Notes: generated from the sequence alone by a model not told the origin. A stretch of 64,000 bases of DNA from UBA6163 sp031411655 (GCA_031411655.1 JANOBM010000071.1:119662-183661), one strand, 5' to 3'. Positions 45,986 through 55,495 are shown, counted from the stretch's first letter. Translations and numbers: made by a program.

Positions 45986-46014
45986 AGTGTTACACCGTAA
46001 CGCGGTGTAACACT
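45986..46014. repeat. Perfect 11-bp inverted repeat between kinase end and ferredoxin start
   Basis: AGTGTTACACC and GGTGTAACACT flank a 7-nt loop; a further G:C pair can close it to a 5-nt loop. It lies 74 bp after the kinase stop and 105 bp upstream of the ferredoxin start (both minus strand). It could be a terminator for the kinase gene, although only a weak T-run follows, or an operator for the ferredoxin gene. Confidence 0.55.
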
Positions 46015-46088
46015 CAATCACAGGGGTGACGGTCGGTCCAAGCCTGGGCGTAGCAATGAGCAGGAAAGCGACAAAGCAGCGAAAACGG

Positions 46089-47681
46089 CTAGGACGTCAC
46101 GCGTGCCAAAACATAGCCAATGGTGATCGCCAATAAAAAAAGCACACCGAGGCCGATGCCAATCATCATCGGGCTTAATGACGAAGTTGTCTGGGGCGAT
46201 GCCTTTTTCTTACCGACATTACTTCTTCCGCCTGAAGACTGGCCCGTATTGAACTTCGAGTTGGAGCCCCCATCGACGGCGCGTTGGGCACCACTGCCTC
46301 CGAGGATATCGCTGCCGATACCAGAGCGTTGAGGATTTCTAGCGATATTACTACCTGGATTTCGATAGCCAGATTCGGCCTCAAGATCAAGGAAGCTGCC
46401 ACCAAACAAATCGTTTGCGCCGGGTTTGGGTGCCATGCTGACAAGGCGTCCACTGTCTGACGGCGACAATCCAACACCGCGAACGACGGCGGCTCGATCA
46501 CCGGCCATGGTGTCGTCGGCCTTGGCACTAACGGTATCGTGTTGAATGTTCGACGACGATTTTCCACTGGAGCTCGACATTGACGATGCGTTGCCCTCTC
46601 GGACCTTGGGGCCAATGGAAGCAGCGGTCAATTTGTTTGAGGGAACGTTTGCCGCAAATTTGCGCAGTGCCTCCGCCACATCCGCCGCCGTCTGGTACCG
46701 ATACTTCGCTTCCTTTTGAATCATCTTTACGCAGATGCCCTCCAGTTCGCCGGGGCAATCGGGACGCAACTTTCGGATAGCCATTGGCATTTCCGATTGA
46801 TGCTTTGCAATCCTTTGTGCCAACGTTCCATCGGGGAATGGAGGGCGTCCAGTCAGCAGGAAGTAAAGGGTGCAACCCAGGCCATAAATATCGGCACGGT
46901 GATCAACCGTGTGACTATTGAGAGCCTGTTCAGGAGCCAAGTAGTCTGCGGTACCGAGCACGTTCTCGTTGTGTGCCACTGTTAACGATTGACTGTCTTG
47001 TGCTGCAACAAGAGCTAATCCCATATCGAGCAAACGGATTCGGCCATCGTTGTCGATGAGTAAGTTAGCGGGCTTCACGTCACGATGGATCACCCCGCGT
47101 TGGTGAGCGTGTTGAAGTCCATCGGCCGCTTGGGCCAGGAGCAGTGCTGCGGTGCCAGGGTCGACTGGGCCATCGCGGCGCACCAGCTGTTGTAGATCAA
47201 CACCGTCGACGTACTCCATGACGATGTAATGCGTATCGCCTTCGTTATCGATGTCAAACGCACTGACAATGTTGGGGTGATCCAGCGAAGCGATTGCTTG
47301 TGCCTCGAGTTGAAACCTAGCAAGATAGGTCGCATCCTTGACGCGAGTTCGTGGCAGGACTTTGATCGCGCGCTTATCATGCATGCGCGTGTGTTCAGCC
47401 AAATACACGCTGCTCATCCCACCGCTGCCAATGTGACCTAACAGCTTGTACTTGCCTAAAAAGAACCCCTTGTACTTTCCGGTCAGTAGTTTGTCGGTGT
47501 GCCACTCGGTGACCAGTCCGGCTTTGCGCATCGCCGACGCAATGCGAGCAGGGTCTTCAGGCAGGCGGTCACCGTATTTGGTTTTTAGCTTAGCTTTGAA
47601 GTCTTCGAGTGCGCGCGGCTCGACGAGTCGACTTTTTTCGACGATTTCGAGAAAGCGTTCCGATGAAACTTCTGCCGACAT
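46089..47681 (-). CDS. Membrane-anchored Ser/Thr protein kinase
   Basis: The 530-residue kinase has an ~75-residue N-terminal helical region before a Hanks-type domain: IGSGGMSSVYLAEH (P-loop), Lys107 in RAIKVL, HRDVKPANLLID with catalytic Asp201, and DMG at 219-221 in place of DFG, then GTADYLAPEQ. A low-complexity Ser/Gly/Asn-rich linker (about 360-500) precedes a C-terminal membrane helix (MIGIGLGVLFLLAITIGYVL). The kinase thus faces the cytoplasm and is tail-anchored. Planctomycetes encode many such kinases. It is divergent from the DUF2064 gene. Confidence 0.94.
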   Translation of the reverse strand: MSAEVSSERFLEIVEKSRLVEPRALEDFKAKLKTKYGDRLPEDPARIASAMRKAGLVTEWHTDKLLTGKYKGFFLGKYKLLGHIGSGGMSSVYLAEHTRMHDKRAIKVLPRTRVKDATYLARFQLEAQAIASLDHPNIVSAFDIDNEGDTHYIVMEYVDGVDLQQLVRRDGPVDPGTAALLLAQAADGLQHAHQRGVIHRDVKPANLLIDNDGRIRLLDMGLALVAAQDSQSLTVAHNENVLGTADYLAPEQALNSHTVDHRADIYGLGCTLYFLLTGRPPFPDGTLAQRIAKHQSEMPMAIRKLRPDCPGELEGICVKMIQKEAKYRYQTAADVAEALRKFAANVPSNKLTAASIGPKVREGNASSMSSSSGKSSSNIQHDTVSAKADDTMAGDRAAVVRGVGLSPSDSGRLVSMAPKPGANDLFGGSFLDLEAESGYRNPGSNIARNPQRSGIGSDILGGSGAQRAVDGGSNSKFNTGQSSGGRSNVGKKKASPQTTSSLSPMMIGIGLGVLFLLAITIGYVLARVTS

Positions 47682-47773
47682 ACCTTGGCCTACCGACTAA
47701 CGTTGGACGTCGTTGTACTCCTGGTGGCCCATTCCTTGGCCATCCGCTCCCCGCCGCAATCGAGTATTCTACC

Positions 47774-47794
47774 GTCACGCCATCACCGCGTGAC
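47774..47794. repeat. Inverted repeat in the divergent kinase/DUF2064 promoter region
   Basis: GTCACGC-N7-GCGTGAC, perfect 7-bp arms, about 93 bp upstream of the kinase start and 150 bp upstream of the DUF2064 gene. It may be an operator; no regulator is implied by the sequence. Confidence 0.4.
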
Positions 47795-47945
47795 AAGAAC
47801 CCCAGTGTAAACTTTAAGTCAACCCATCGCGAATGAAAAAGCACCCAAATCGGTTGCTTACCTGATCGAGGCCAGCGAATAAACGTTACTGCGCAGCTCC
47901 GCCCGCCGCCAACCGTCTGCTTAAATCGACAGAGACTGCGCCCCA

Positions 47946-48674
47946 ATGGACCAAGCAGAGCAAAAAACGGACCATCACCAGCGTGTGCCTCCGACTCGGA
48001 TGCTGGGAGTGGTTACGAAATACTGGCTGCCTGGTACCGTCAAAACTCGGCTAGCGGCATCGATTGGGTTCTCTGCGGCAACGGCGATTCACCAGCATTT
48101 TACTCAGCACCTGATTACAACATTGGCCGGTGCGGCCGACCGTCAGGCGGTTTTTGTGGCGCCTGATCAGTGCTGCGCACCCATGCGAGTTTTGGTTGGG
48201 AGAGATTGGGAGGTTTGCCCTCAGGGTGACGGAAATCTTGGGGACCGAATGGTCCGGGCGTTTCGAAACTTGCTGCCCGTCGAAAGTGATCGCTTGCACG
48301 CGAGTGCGGTTTTAGTGGGCGCGGATCTACCGACGTTAAGCCCCGCTGACGTCGCGGACGCGTTCAGGCTCTTGGCGGACCACGACATGGTTCTAGGGCC
48401 TGCGGACGATGGTGGCTACTATTTGATTGGACTGCGCGGCCCTTGGCGCGAAGTTTACGAGGGGCTTTTCGACGCGATTCCGTGGAGCACGGAGGAGGTG
48501 TTCTCGATCACCTTTCATCGCGCGGCGGAGATGGGGTTGAGTTGTGGGCTACTTTCTAAACGCGAGGATATCGATACCTTTGACGCCCTGAGTCGTCTTT
48601 TGCTGTCCGAGTCGCTCGATGGCGAACTGCGGCAGGCCATCCAAATGCTCCTACCACCCACCATTGACCGTTGA
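47946..48674 (+). CDS. TIGR04282/DUF2064 nucleotidyltransferase-fold glycosyltransferase
   Basis: The 242-residue protein has the CofC/MobA-like fold features: TKYWLPGTVKTRLA (nucleotide-binding loop), GDGNLGDRMVRAF, VLVGADLPTLSPADVADAF and LGPADDGGYYLIGLR, and EDIDTFDAL near the end. In databases this family is named arsenosugar biosynthesis glycosyltransferase (TIGR04282), though many members lie outside arsenic contexts. There are no ars genes here. The stop overlaps the thiO-like TTG start (TTGA). An internal ATG at 48000 is an alternative start. Confidence 0.85.
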   Translation: MDQAEQKTDHHQRVPPTRMLGVVTKYWLPGTVKTRLAASIGFSAATAIHQHFTQHLITTLAGAADRQAVFVAPDQCCAPMRVLVGRDWEVCPQGDGNLGDRMVRAFRNLLPVESDRLHASAVLVGADLPTLSPADVADAFRLLADHDMVLGPADDGGYYLIGLRGPWREVYEGLFDAIPWSTEEVFSITFHRAAEMGLSCGLLSKREDIDTFDALSRLLLSESLDGELRQAIQMLLPPTIDR

Positions 48675-49855
48675 CCAAGCCAATCGATTTTTCGGCCACG
48701 GATCGAAGCGAAAGTATTACCATTGTCGGAGCGGGAGTCATCGGACTTAGCTTGGCGTGGGAACTTGCTTGCCGAGGGGCTCGGGTTCGAATCGTTGAAC
48801 GAGGCCATGTCGGACGTGAGACCTCCTGGGCAGCCGGCGGCATCCTGCCTGCAGCTCGCCTTGATACTGCTCTGGATCCGATCGACCGCTTGCGCGGTCT
48901 TAGTCATCGGCTCTACCCGACTTGGGCCGGGCGACTTCACTCGCTCACTGGCATCGATCCAGGACTGCGACAGTGCGGTGGGATTTATCTCGCAAGCAGT
49001 CCGGCCGAAGCTGCGGTGCTGTTGGCCTGGCAAGCGTATCAACAGGAGCTTGGGATCGAGATGGCGTCGCTGGAGTCGCAACAGTTAGCCAGTATCGAAC
49101 CGTCTATCCAATCATGGGCTCGGTCGGATCGTTTTCTCGCCGCCATTCATTCGCCTGCGGAGTGGCAAGTCCGCCCACCCGATCTCTTGGCGGCCTTAGT
49201 TGCCGCTTGCCGAAGTGCTGGAGTTCAGATTGACCAGCAGTTAGAAGTTCATTTGACGGTCAACCATGACGTGGCCAGTCTTTCCATTGAGCATCAAGAT
49301 TCGAGGGTTGAAGTGATCCGCGACTCGCCGATAGTGATCTGCGGTGGAGCGTGGTCGGGCCAGATCGCGGCCAATTTAGGACTGGCGAACTGCGTGATTC
49401 CGATTCGTGGTCAGATGCTAATGTACCGATACGCCGAAGCGCCACTAAGGCACATTATCAACGAGGGACATCGTTACCTAGTGGCGCGTGATGATGGTCG
49501 TGTCATTATTGGAAGTTGCGAGGAAGAAGTCGGATTTGCTCGAGGCACGACCCCTGAAATGCTCGAACCATTGGCACGCTGGGCCGAATCGATATTGCCA
49601 AGTCTGATTGGAATGACACCGGAAAAAACTTGGTCAGGCTTGCGTCCAGCCACATTTGATGGTTTTCCCATGATTGGAAAGTTGCCCAACGTTGGTAACC
49701 TTTCGATCGCGACAGGACATTATCGCAGTGGCATCCATCTGGCACCTGCTACGGCAACCGTGATGGCTGATCTATTACTGGATGAGCCATTGTCGCTTGA
49801 GTTGGCTGCGTTCGACGCAGGCCGAATGATTGATCGTACGACTCCACAGTCCTAG
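48671..49855 (+). CDS. thiO: Glycine oxidase ThiO-like FAD-dependent oxidase
   Basis: The 394-residue protein has a dinucleotide-binding motif near the N-terminus (ITIVGAGVIGLSLAWELACR), ETSWAAGGILPAA, and a C-terminal GLRPATFDGFPMIGKLP-NVGNLSIATGHYRSGIHLAPAT typical of DAO-family ThiO. ThiO oxidises glycine to the iminoacetate used in thiazole synthesis of thiamine. TTG is the start and overlaps the previous stop. No other thi genes are visible, so the role here is by homology. Confidence 0.88.
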   Translation: MTKPIDFSATDRSESITIVGAGVIGLSLAWELACRGARVRIVERGHVGRETSWAAGGILPAARLDTALDPIDRLRGLSHRLYPTWAGRLHSLTGIDPGLRQCGGIYLASSPAEAAVLLAWQAYQQELGIEMASLESQQLASIEPSIQSWARSDRFLAAIHSPAEWQVRPPDLLAALVAACRSAGVQIDQQLEVHLTVNHDVASLSIEHQDSRVEVIRDSPIVICGGAWSGQIAANLGLANCVIPIRGQMLMYRYAEAPLRHIINEGHRYLVARDDGRVIIGSCEEEVGFARGTTPEMLEPLARWAESILPSLIGMTPEKTWSGLRPATFDGFPMIGKLPNVGNLSIATGHYRSGIHLAPATATVMADLLLDEPLSLELAAFDAGRMIDRTTPQS

Positions 49856-49891
49856 AACGGCAGCCACGCGAAGAAGGTTGCGCACTCCAAG

Positions 49892-50656
49892 ATGAACCAA
49901 TACGAAGATGCTCGTTACGAGATGACGCTCGACCCGCCCGGTCGCATTGCTGTCGTTGGTGCAGGTCCGCTCGGTATCGAGGCAGCGCTGTATGGACGAT
50001 ACCTCGGGTATGACGTAATCGTGTTCGAAAAGGGTGACGTAGGGCAATCGCTACGAGCCGACTCGGATGCGCCGCTTCCGATGCTGCCGGACCGATGTTT
50101 GTCGCCGCTGGCACTGTCGGCAATCGAGGCTCAAGGAGGCAAGCCATTCTCGACAGATTCACCCCCACTGCCGCTCACGGTTCGTCAGTGGTTGGAGGAT
50201 GGGTTGGAACGACTCGTATCGACAGACTTGCTTCGAGGACGCATTGAAACTGGTAGTGAATGGATTGGAATCGAAACCCGACCGGTTGATCTCGACGAGA
50301 CCGGCGACACTAACGCTCGCCATGAGAACACCGCTGGATCGACTGCGTCGAGCGAGCCCGATGACAGTTACATCGATGGGGATGTACCGGCCGATTATGT
50401 TTTGACTATCCGCAATTCCGACGGAGTTTGCCATGTGGATGTGGAAGCCGTAATCGTTGCAATGGGGGCGAGTTCGCCCGACGCGATCGCTGGTTACTCT
50501 GACGTACAGAGCCTTCCCTATCTTTTTCGCATTGGGAGTCGGAGAGACGGTGATGCCGATGAACAGTTGCTTCGTGGATGGCACGATATTGTCGAGGCCT
50601 ATGCGATTTTGGGTGGCCGACCGACGTTAGATTTGTATCGTCCGCGACGGTCGTGA
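49892..50656 (+). CDS. FAD/NAD(P)-binding oxidoreductase-like protein
   Basis: The 254-residue protein has a Rossmann motif RIAVVGAGPLGIEAALYGRY, followed by VIVFEKGDVGQSLRADSDA, similar to flavin-dependent monooxygenase-like or pyridine nucleotide-disulfide proteins. It is shorter than the full enzymes, and its middle is a Glu/Asp/Ser/Thr-rich variable region. The second half contains a segment ending AVIVAMGASSPDAIAGY, like the ATG motif of flavoproteins. It follows thiO by 36 bp, so the two may share a transcript. Substrate unknown. Confidence 0.75.
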   Translation: MNQYEDARYEMTLDPPGRIAVVGAGPLGIEAALYGRYLGYDVIVFEKGDVGQSLRADSDAPLPMLPDRCLSPLALSAIEAQGGKPFSTDSPPLPLTVRQWLEDGLERLVSTDLLRGRIETGSEWIGIETRPVDLDETGDTNARHENTAGSTASSEPDDSYIDGDVPADYVLTIRNSDGVCHVDVEAVIVAMGASSPDAIAGYSDVQSLPYLFRIGSRRDGDADEQLLRGWHDIVEAYAILGGRPTLDLYRPRRS

Positions 50657-50706
50657 CGACTAGGTGGGTGGCGCAGGGTCTGTGCGTCTGCACCAAGTTT
50701 TTCTAA

Positions 50707-50961
50707 TCGAAGTGCTGCGCGCCGGATTGCGACCTAGAGTTTCGGGATATCCCTCCGACCGTAGGCTATGCAATCGAGTGGACGCTCGCTCGACGCGTTG
50801 GCACAAGTGTCTCTGTTGTCGATCCAAGCGTCGCACTGCCGATTTCGCCGGTTGCGATGTTCCACATCAACGCAACGGTCGATGCGGTCCGACGTATTCC
50901 GAGAGAAACCGCAATAGAGGGCCCTGCTCTCGAAGTGATGGAAGGTAACAAAATTGGCTGA
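50707..50961 (+). pseudogene. Startless reading frame upstream of fliL, possible 3' end of a broken gene
   Basis: Frame 1 is open from after a TAA at 50704 to TGA at 50959 (84 codons), with protein-like composition: DLEFRDIPPTVGYAIEWTLA, RRVGTSVSVVDPSVALP, FHINATVDAVRRIPRET. No ATG, GTG or TTG precedes most of it; the first ATG is at 50857. The stop overlaps the fliL TTG start. A GTG-started frame at 50664 runs into the same region in another frame, so a frameshift could join them. The identity is not recognised. Confidence 0.35.
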
Positions 50962-51505
50962 TTCAAAAAAAGACGCTGCAGCCCCAGAGGCCGTGAATAC
51001 TGGCGGCGGTAAATCCAAAACGATCGTCATCGGTTTCGTATCGCTGATTGTGCTTTTCGAAACCGCAATGTTCTTCTTCCTTGTGCCGTCCGCCGAGGAA
51101 ATTAGCGCACTGGCGGAAGCGAGATTGGTTAAATCGGTTCAGCAAACCGAAGAAAATGCCAATCAGAAGTCGCTCGATGAAGATACGGTGGAAGAGTTCA
51201 CACTGGGAATGTTTGGAGAAACCTTCAGCCCTATCGATTCGGAACGCCAATTTCGCGTTGAAATGAAGCTGTACGGCTTGGTAAAGAAAAAGAATGCCGA
51301 CGCATTAAAAGCCGAGTTTGAGCTCAAAGAGGGACGTTTGCGCCATGCAATTCGGATGAAAATACGCAATAGCGAACTCAGCGAGCTACAAGAAAACCAA
51401 TTGGGCTTGCTTCAGCGGAGAATTTTGACGACATGTAACCACTTGATCGAAGGCGATCTTCTACTGGGAGTTGGTTTCACCGATTTCCAAATGATCGAGG
51501 AATAG
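50954..51505 (+). CDS. fliL: Flagellar basal body-associated protein FliL-like
   Basis: The 183-residue protein has an N-terminal cytoplasmic Lys/Ala-rich tail, one membrane helix (IVIGFVSLIVLFETAMFFFL), and a periplasmic domain with EEFTLGMFGETFSPIDSERQ and KIRNSELSELQENQLGLLQR matching FliL-type stomatin-like proteins. The TTG start at 50954 is supported by GGAAGG just upstream. FliL associates with the stator. fliN and fliO follow on the same strand. Confidence 0.75.
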   Translation: MADSKKDAAAPEAVNTGGGKSKTIVIGFVSLIVLFETAMFFFLVPSAEEISALAEARLVKSVQQTEENANQKSLDEDTVEEFTLGMFGETFSPIDSERQFRVEMKLYGLVKKKNADALKAEFELKEGRLRHAIRMKIRNSELSELQENQLGLLQRRILTTCNHLIEGDLLLGVGFTDFQMIEE

Positions 51506-51570
51506 CCGCCCGGTGAGGACCTTTCTCACCCATGAATATTGCGAGTGGATTGGTCAGGAGGGCCATTGTT

Positions 51571-52050
51571 GTGAGCGAAACACCAAAGACACCGAACGCC
51601 CCAGAACTCACGCCCGGTGGCGTTTCGAATCCGACCCGCGATATTGAGAAACGGCTTGACGACGCAGACGCTGCCATGACGCAGGCCCAGCTCGATGAGT
51701 TGATGAGCAAGGCAGTTTCGCCCGGTCGTCCCGCCTCAAAGCCCGTACCGTTCTCATTGGGAAATCTGCAAGACTCGCCCAATCATGAGCCTCCACATTC
51801 ACTGGACTTACTCAACGACGTCGAGTTGGATTTGCGAATTGAACTCGGACGCACTCGGATGCGACTGGACGAAGTGCTCCACCTTCGCGGTGGGTCGGTT
51901 GTCGCGCTCGATAAGCTGGCAGGTGATCCCGTTGATGTCTATGTCAACGGGCGATTGATCGCACATGGCGAAGTTCTCGTTATGAACGACAACTTTTGCA
52001 TTCGCGTCACCGAATTGGTGAGCGGTGGCACCGGTGCACCGGCCAATTGA
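51571..52050 (+). CDS. fliN: Flagellar motor switch protein FliN
   Basis: The 159-residue protein has a variable N-terminal region and a C-terminal SpoA domain: LLNDVELDLRIELGRTRMRL, LHLRGGSVVALDKLAGDPVD, VYVNGRLIAHGEVLVMNDNF. These are the FliN C-ring core. The start is GTG 51571, decided by AGGAGG at 51556-51561 with 9-bp spacing; an in-frame ATG at 51532 would add 13 unlikely residues. No fliM is adjacent here, although fliL, fliM and fliN often occur together. Confidence 0.92.
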   Translation: MSETPKTPNAPELTPGGVSNPTRDIEKRLDDADAAMTQAQLDELMSKAVSPGRPASKPVPFSLGNLQDSPNHEPPHSLDLLNDVELDLRIELGRTRMRLDEVLHLRGGSVVALDKLAGDPVDVYVNGRLIAHGEVLVMNDNFCIRVTELVSGGTGAPAN

Positions 52051-52083
52051 ACGACTCTCTACTCTCGTGGCAAGGATTTCTCG

Positions 52084-52710
52084 GTGTCGACACGTATTCT
52101 GTTGATCTCGTTGCTTTGGGTACTGCTGGCTGCTATCCATCATGGTGAGGTCGCGGCTCAATCACAGCTATCGGATCCAGCACCACCAACGATAGCACGC
52201 ACCACTTTTGCTCCTGTACCTCTTCGTTCGCGAGACAGTGATCGTCGCGAAAACGCTAGTGCCAACGAGGCACCGACGCCAAAAACATCGACCGCTCCGC
52301 TGGTAACCATCGGTTCCAGCCTCGCCATTGTCTTGGGGTTATTCGCAGCGTTGGTGTGGGTTTCGCGGAAGGCCTCCAAGAACGTTTCTGGCAATCGTGA
52401 GCTTCCCGATGAAGCGATGAAGGTCCTGGGTAAAAAATCACTTGGCACGGCAGGGAATATCACGCTTCTTCGTTGTGGACGATCGATTCTCATCATTGGC
52501 GTCCATTCAACGGGAATGAGCCGCCTCGGTGAGATCGCAAACGATGAAGAGGTTCGACACTTGGAAGCCCTTTGCACAGGACATTCCAAGGCAAGCTTTG
52601 ACGAAACACTAGCCGACATGCAGCGAGAGCCCATTAAGCGAGGGTTCATCGGGGAAGATGTAGCGCCGGTACCATCAGCCGCAAGGCGCAATCTTTTCAG
52701 CGCGACCTGA
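52084..52710 (+). CDS. fliO: Flagellar biosynthesis protein FliO
   Basis: The 208-residue protein has a signal-like N-terminus, one membrane helix (ITIGSSLAIVLGLFAALVWVS region, about residues 75-95) and a FliO domain: MKVLGKKSLGTAGNITLLRC, GRSILIIGVHSTGMSRLGEI. FliO assists the flagellar export apparatus with FliP. The GTG start has AAGGA 7 bp upstream. fliP, normally next, is absent; a convergent gene follows. Confidence 0.85.
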   Translation: MSTRILLISLLWVLLAAIHHGEVAAQSQLSDPAPPTIARTTFAPVPLRSRDSDRRENASANEAPTPKTSTAPLVTIGSSLAIVLGLFAALVWVSRKASKNVSGNRELPDEAMKVLGKKSLGTAGNITLLRCGRSILIIGVHSTGMSRLGEIANDEEVRHLEALCTGHSKASFDETLADMQREPIKRGFIGEDVAPVPSAARRNLFSAT

Positions 52711-52797
52711 CCGTTTTACTAGGTTCGTATCGGGCATCGTTCACCTTGACGTCGATCGGATGGATCGGAACGTCTTTCCAAACATTCATCATTTCAT

Positions 52798-55434
52798 TCA
52801 TCGCTCTTGCCCGCGAAATGCGGCCGCCTTGCGAGCGAGCTCAACGAATTCAGTTCGCAATCCGTGCATGTCGTCACCCTTAGCGGCTTCAGCCACTTTG
52901 ATGACATCACTCATTGTCCACGATCCGATGTGCTCACTGGATCGAAGGATCATTCCAAACCCGGCAACTGAAGCTGCAAATCGAAAGTCGCCCGTCGCTT
53001 CTGAAAAATCCTTTTTTTTATCCGATGCCGGAAACGAGATGGGGATGCTCGTATCACTGCCAGGCTGCTTATAACGCAAATTTACAGTCATCCACTCACC
53101 TGATTTACTTGCTTCGGTGAGTGTTACATTCTTTTGGTAGCGAAGTTCATCGACGACAGGAGCTAACGCACCCATGTCTCCATCGGCCGGTACCAACTCA
53201 TAGAGCGCCGTAACGGCATGACCAGCACCGATTTCGCCCGCGTCTTTCGTGTCATCTTTGAAATCTTCCGCCGCAAGTTTGCGATTCTCGTAACCGATCA
53301 ATCGATAGGCCCCGACCTGCATGGGATTGAATTCCACTTGAATCTTGACATCGCGCGCGATGGTCACCAGCGTACCCGAAGCCTGTTCGACCAGAACACG
53401 TTCGGCTTCGGCGGCCGTATCAATAAAAGCGTAGTTACCGTTTCCACGGTTGCTGATTTGTTCCATCATCGAGTCATTGTGGTTGCCCATCCCAAAGCCC
53501 AGGACAGTTATATCAATGCCACCTTTGGACTCTTGTTCGACCAACTCAACCAATTCATCATTGCTGGTGACTCCAACGTTGAAGTCTCCGTCGCTACATA
53601 AGATCACGCGGTTCACTCCACCGTCGATGAAATGGTCGCGAGCGATGCGATACGCCAAACGGATGCCTTCGCCACCGTTGGTACTGCCACCGGATTGCAT
53701 CTGATTGATTTTACGAAGAATCATCGATCGCTCAGACGCTGGTGTTGAATCAAGCACGAGTCCCGCCGAGCCAGCGTAGACCACAATCGCCACGCGGTCA
53801 CGTTCTCCGAGTTGGGAGACAAGCTTTTTCAAGCCCTGCTTCACCAGCGGAAGCTTATTCGGTTCTTCCATGCTTCCCGACGTATCGGCAAGAAACACCA
53901 AGTTGCTTGCCGGACGAGATTCCTTCTCCATGACTTTTCCTTTGATCGCGATTCTGGCCAGCCGATGCATTTCGTTCCACGGACATGCCGCGACTTCCAC
54001 TCGCGAAACGAAGGGGTGCTCGCTGTTCGCGGCCGGCGGTTCATAGCCATATTCAAAGTAATTCACCAGCTCCTCAATGCGTACGGCACCTGGGGGAGGG
54101 AGTATGTCTGCCTGCGCGATGAACTGCCGCACTTTGGAATAGGATGCCGTGTCCACATCGATGGAGAATGTGCTGAGAGGTTCTTCGACAACGCGTTTAA
54201 AATTGTTCTCGACAAACGGTTCGAAACGATCTCCCCCAAGCCCTGCCCCTCGTCCCTCATAGTGCAGCGAGTCTCTTTTAGCGAGCTCAAGGCCTTGCAC
54301 GGATTCAGGACTACTGGGTTTCGCAGGATCGATCGATCGATGTCGGTACTCAGCAAAATCTTCCGATCGGCCTAACCCCATACCAAAATTATCTTGTGCG
54401 CTGACGTCCGTTGGCATGTCGGATCCTCCCGCTTCGTCTTGATCTGCGAGGGAGGTCCCACCGCGCATTCCCATTGCAGTATCCATTCCCATTCCCATGC
54501 CTCCCAGGCCCTCGGCGCCGCTCGAAAACTGATCAAACCCGCTGTTGCTCGGGGAGGCATCGCTGGCTGCTTTGGCTTTGCCCTCTGTCTCAGCAACTGC
54601 GTCGCCACCAGGTGCGAGACCCGAGGCGGCCATTTGACCCGCTGCCGGATCGAAAAGCCTCTTATCCATCTCGCTTGGGTCATTTGGAGTTGCTGCGGCT
54701 GAGAAGGGGAGATCGGTGATTGACTCGACGACCGCTTCCTTCATCATCCGCGGGACATTACCCGGAACCGGGGGTACATCTGTGCCAGGTCCCTCCACCA
54801 CAGTGTTCTCTCCAACATAGAGTGCCGAAGCCGCGCCGAGTGGCATCTCTTCACTCGACATCGCATTAGCGGCGGCGGGGGCCGGCGTTCCTGGGGCGTC
54901 TGCACGATCAGCCTTAAAATCCATTGATTCGTGATCAGCCGTGACTGCACCTTCCTCCACTGCCCAACGCTCCTTCGATGCAGGTGCCGTTGACGATGGG
55001 ATTGGGCTCATCGGCGGACGATCGATTTTCGGTGCACTGTTTACACCCAACGCGACTTCCGCATTCTTCGACCGGTTGCTTCGATACACGACCATTGCGG
55101 TCGTCGCCAACAGGAGAACAGTCGCTGCCATTGCAAAATACCGCCTTGTTGATGCATGCGTCGCGCCGATAAACTCATGCGAACTTTTGGGTGTAACCAA
55201 TTTTTCCTCCGGTGTATCGAGGATCTGTTCGCGGCGCGCCGCATCAAGCACCATCGGCGTTTCATCTGCGAACATCGTCACTAGCAAATTCTTGATGTTG
55301 CGAGCTTCTTCCACAGCCCGCGCTAGTTCCGCATCGCTTTGGATGTCGGCCTTCAACCTAGCGGCTTCATCCGCAGGCATCTCGCCGATCACATATTCCG
55401 TGATTCGCTCGTCATCCCACGTGGATCGGTTCAT
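52798..55434 (-). CDS. Membrane vWA/YfbK-type protein with anti-sigma-like N-terminus
   Basis: The 878-residue protein starts with a short helical domain (residues 1-60; ITEYVIGEMPADEAARLKAD, DAELARAVEE) that resembles the cytoplasmic anti-sigma domain of membrane anti-sigma factors, and has a membrane helix near residues 98-118. A long low-complexity Gly/Met/Ala/Glu region (about 130-400) follows, with a YfbK-type vWA domain (MIDAS DTSGS at Asp517, LCSDGDFNVGVTSNDE) and its C-terminal partner domain. An ECF sigma factor gene lies 61 bp upstream. Topology predicts the vWA domain outside the cytoplasm. Confidence 0.88.
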   Translation of the reverse strand: MNRSTWDDERITEYVIGEMPADEAARLKADIQSDAELARAVEEARNIKNLLVTMFADETPMVLDAARREQILDTPEEKLVTPKSSHEFIGATHASTRRYFAMAATVLLLATTAMVVYRSNRSKNAEVALGVNSAPKIDRPPMSPIPSSTAPASKERWAVEEGAVTADHESMDFKADRADAPGTPAPAAANAMSSEEMPLGAASALYVGENTVVEGPGTDVPPVPGNVPRMMKEAVVESITDLPFSAAATPNDPSEMDKRLFDPAAGQMAASGLAPGGDAVAETEGKAKAASDASPSNSGFDQFSSGAEGLGGMGMGMDTAMGMRGGTSLADQDEAGGSDMPTDVSAQDNFGMGLGRSEDFAEYRHRSIDPAKPSSPESVQGLELAKRDSLHYEGRGAGLGGDRFEPFVENNFKRVVEEPLSTFSIDVDTASYSKVRQFIAQADILPPPGAVRIEELVNYFEYGYEPPAANSEHPFVSRVEVAACPWNEMHRLARIAIKGKVMEKESRPASNLVFLADTSGSMEEPNKLPLVKQGLKKLVSQLGERDRVAIVVYAGSAGLVLDSTPASERSMILRKINQMQSGGSTNGGEGIRLAYRIARDHFIDGGVNRVILCSDGDFNVGVTSNDELVELVEQESKGGIDITVLGFGMGNHNDSMMEQISNRGNGNYAFIDTAAEAERVLVEQASGTLVTIARDVKIQVEFNPMQVGAYRLIGYENRKLAAEDFKDDTKDAGEIGAGHAVTALYELVPADGDMGALAPVVDELRYQKNVTLTEASKSGEWMTVNLRYKQPGSDTSIPISFPASDKKKDFSEATGDFRFAASVAGFGMILRSSEHIGSWTMSDVIKVAEAAKGDDMHGLRTEFVELARKAAAFRGQER

Positions 55435-55495
55435 AGGGCTAACCCAGTTTCAATACGGACTAAAAGATGAAAGAAAATGAACATTGCGTGATTCG

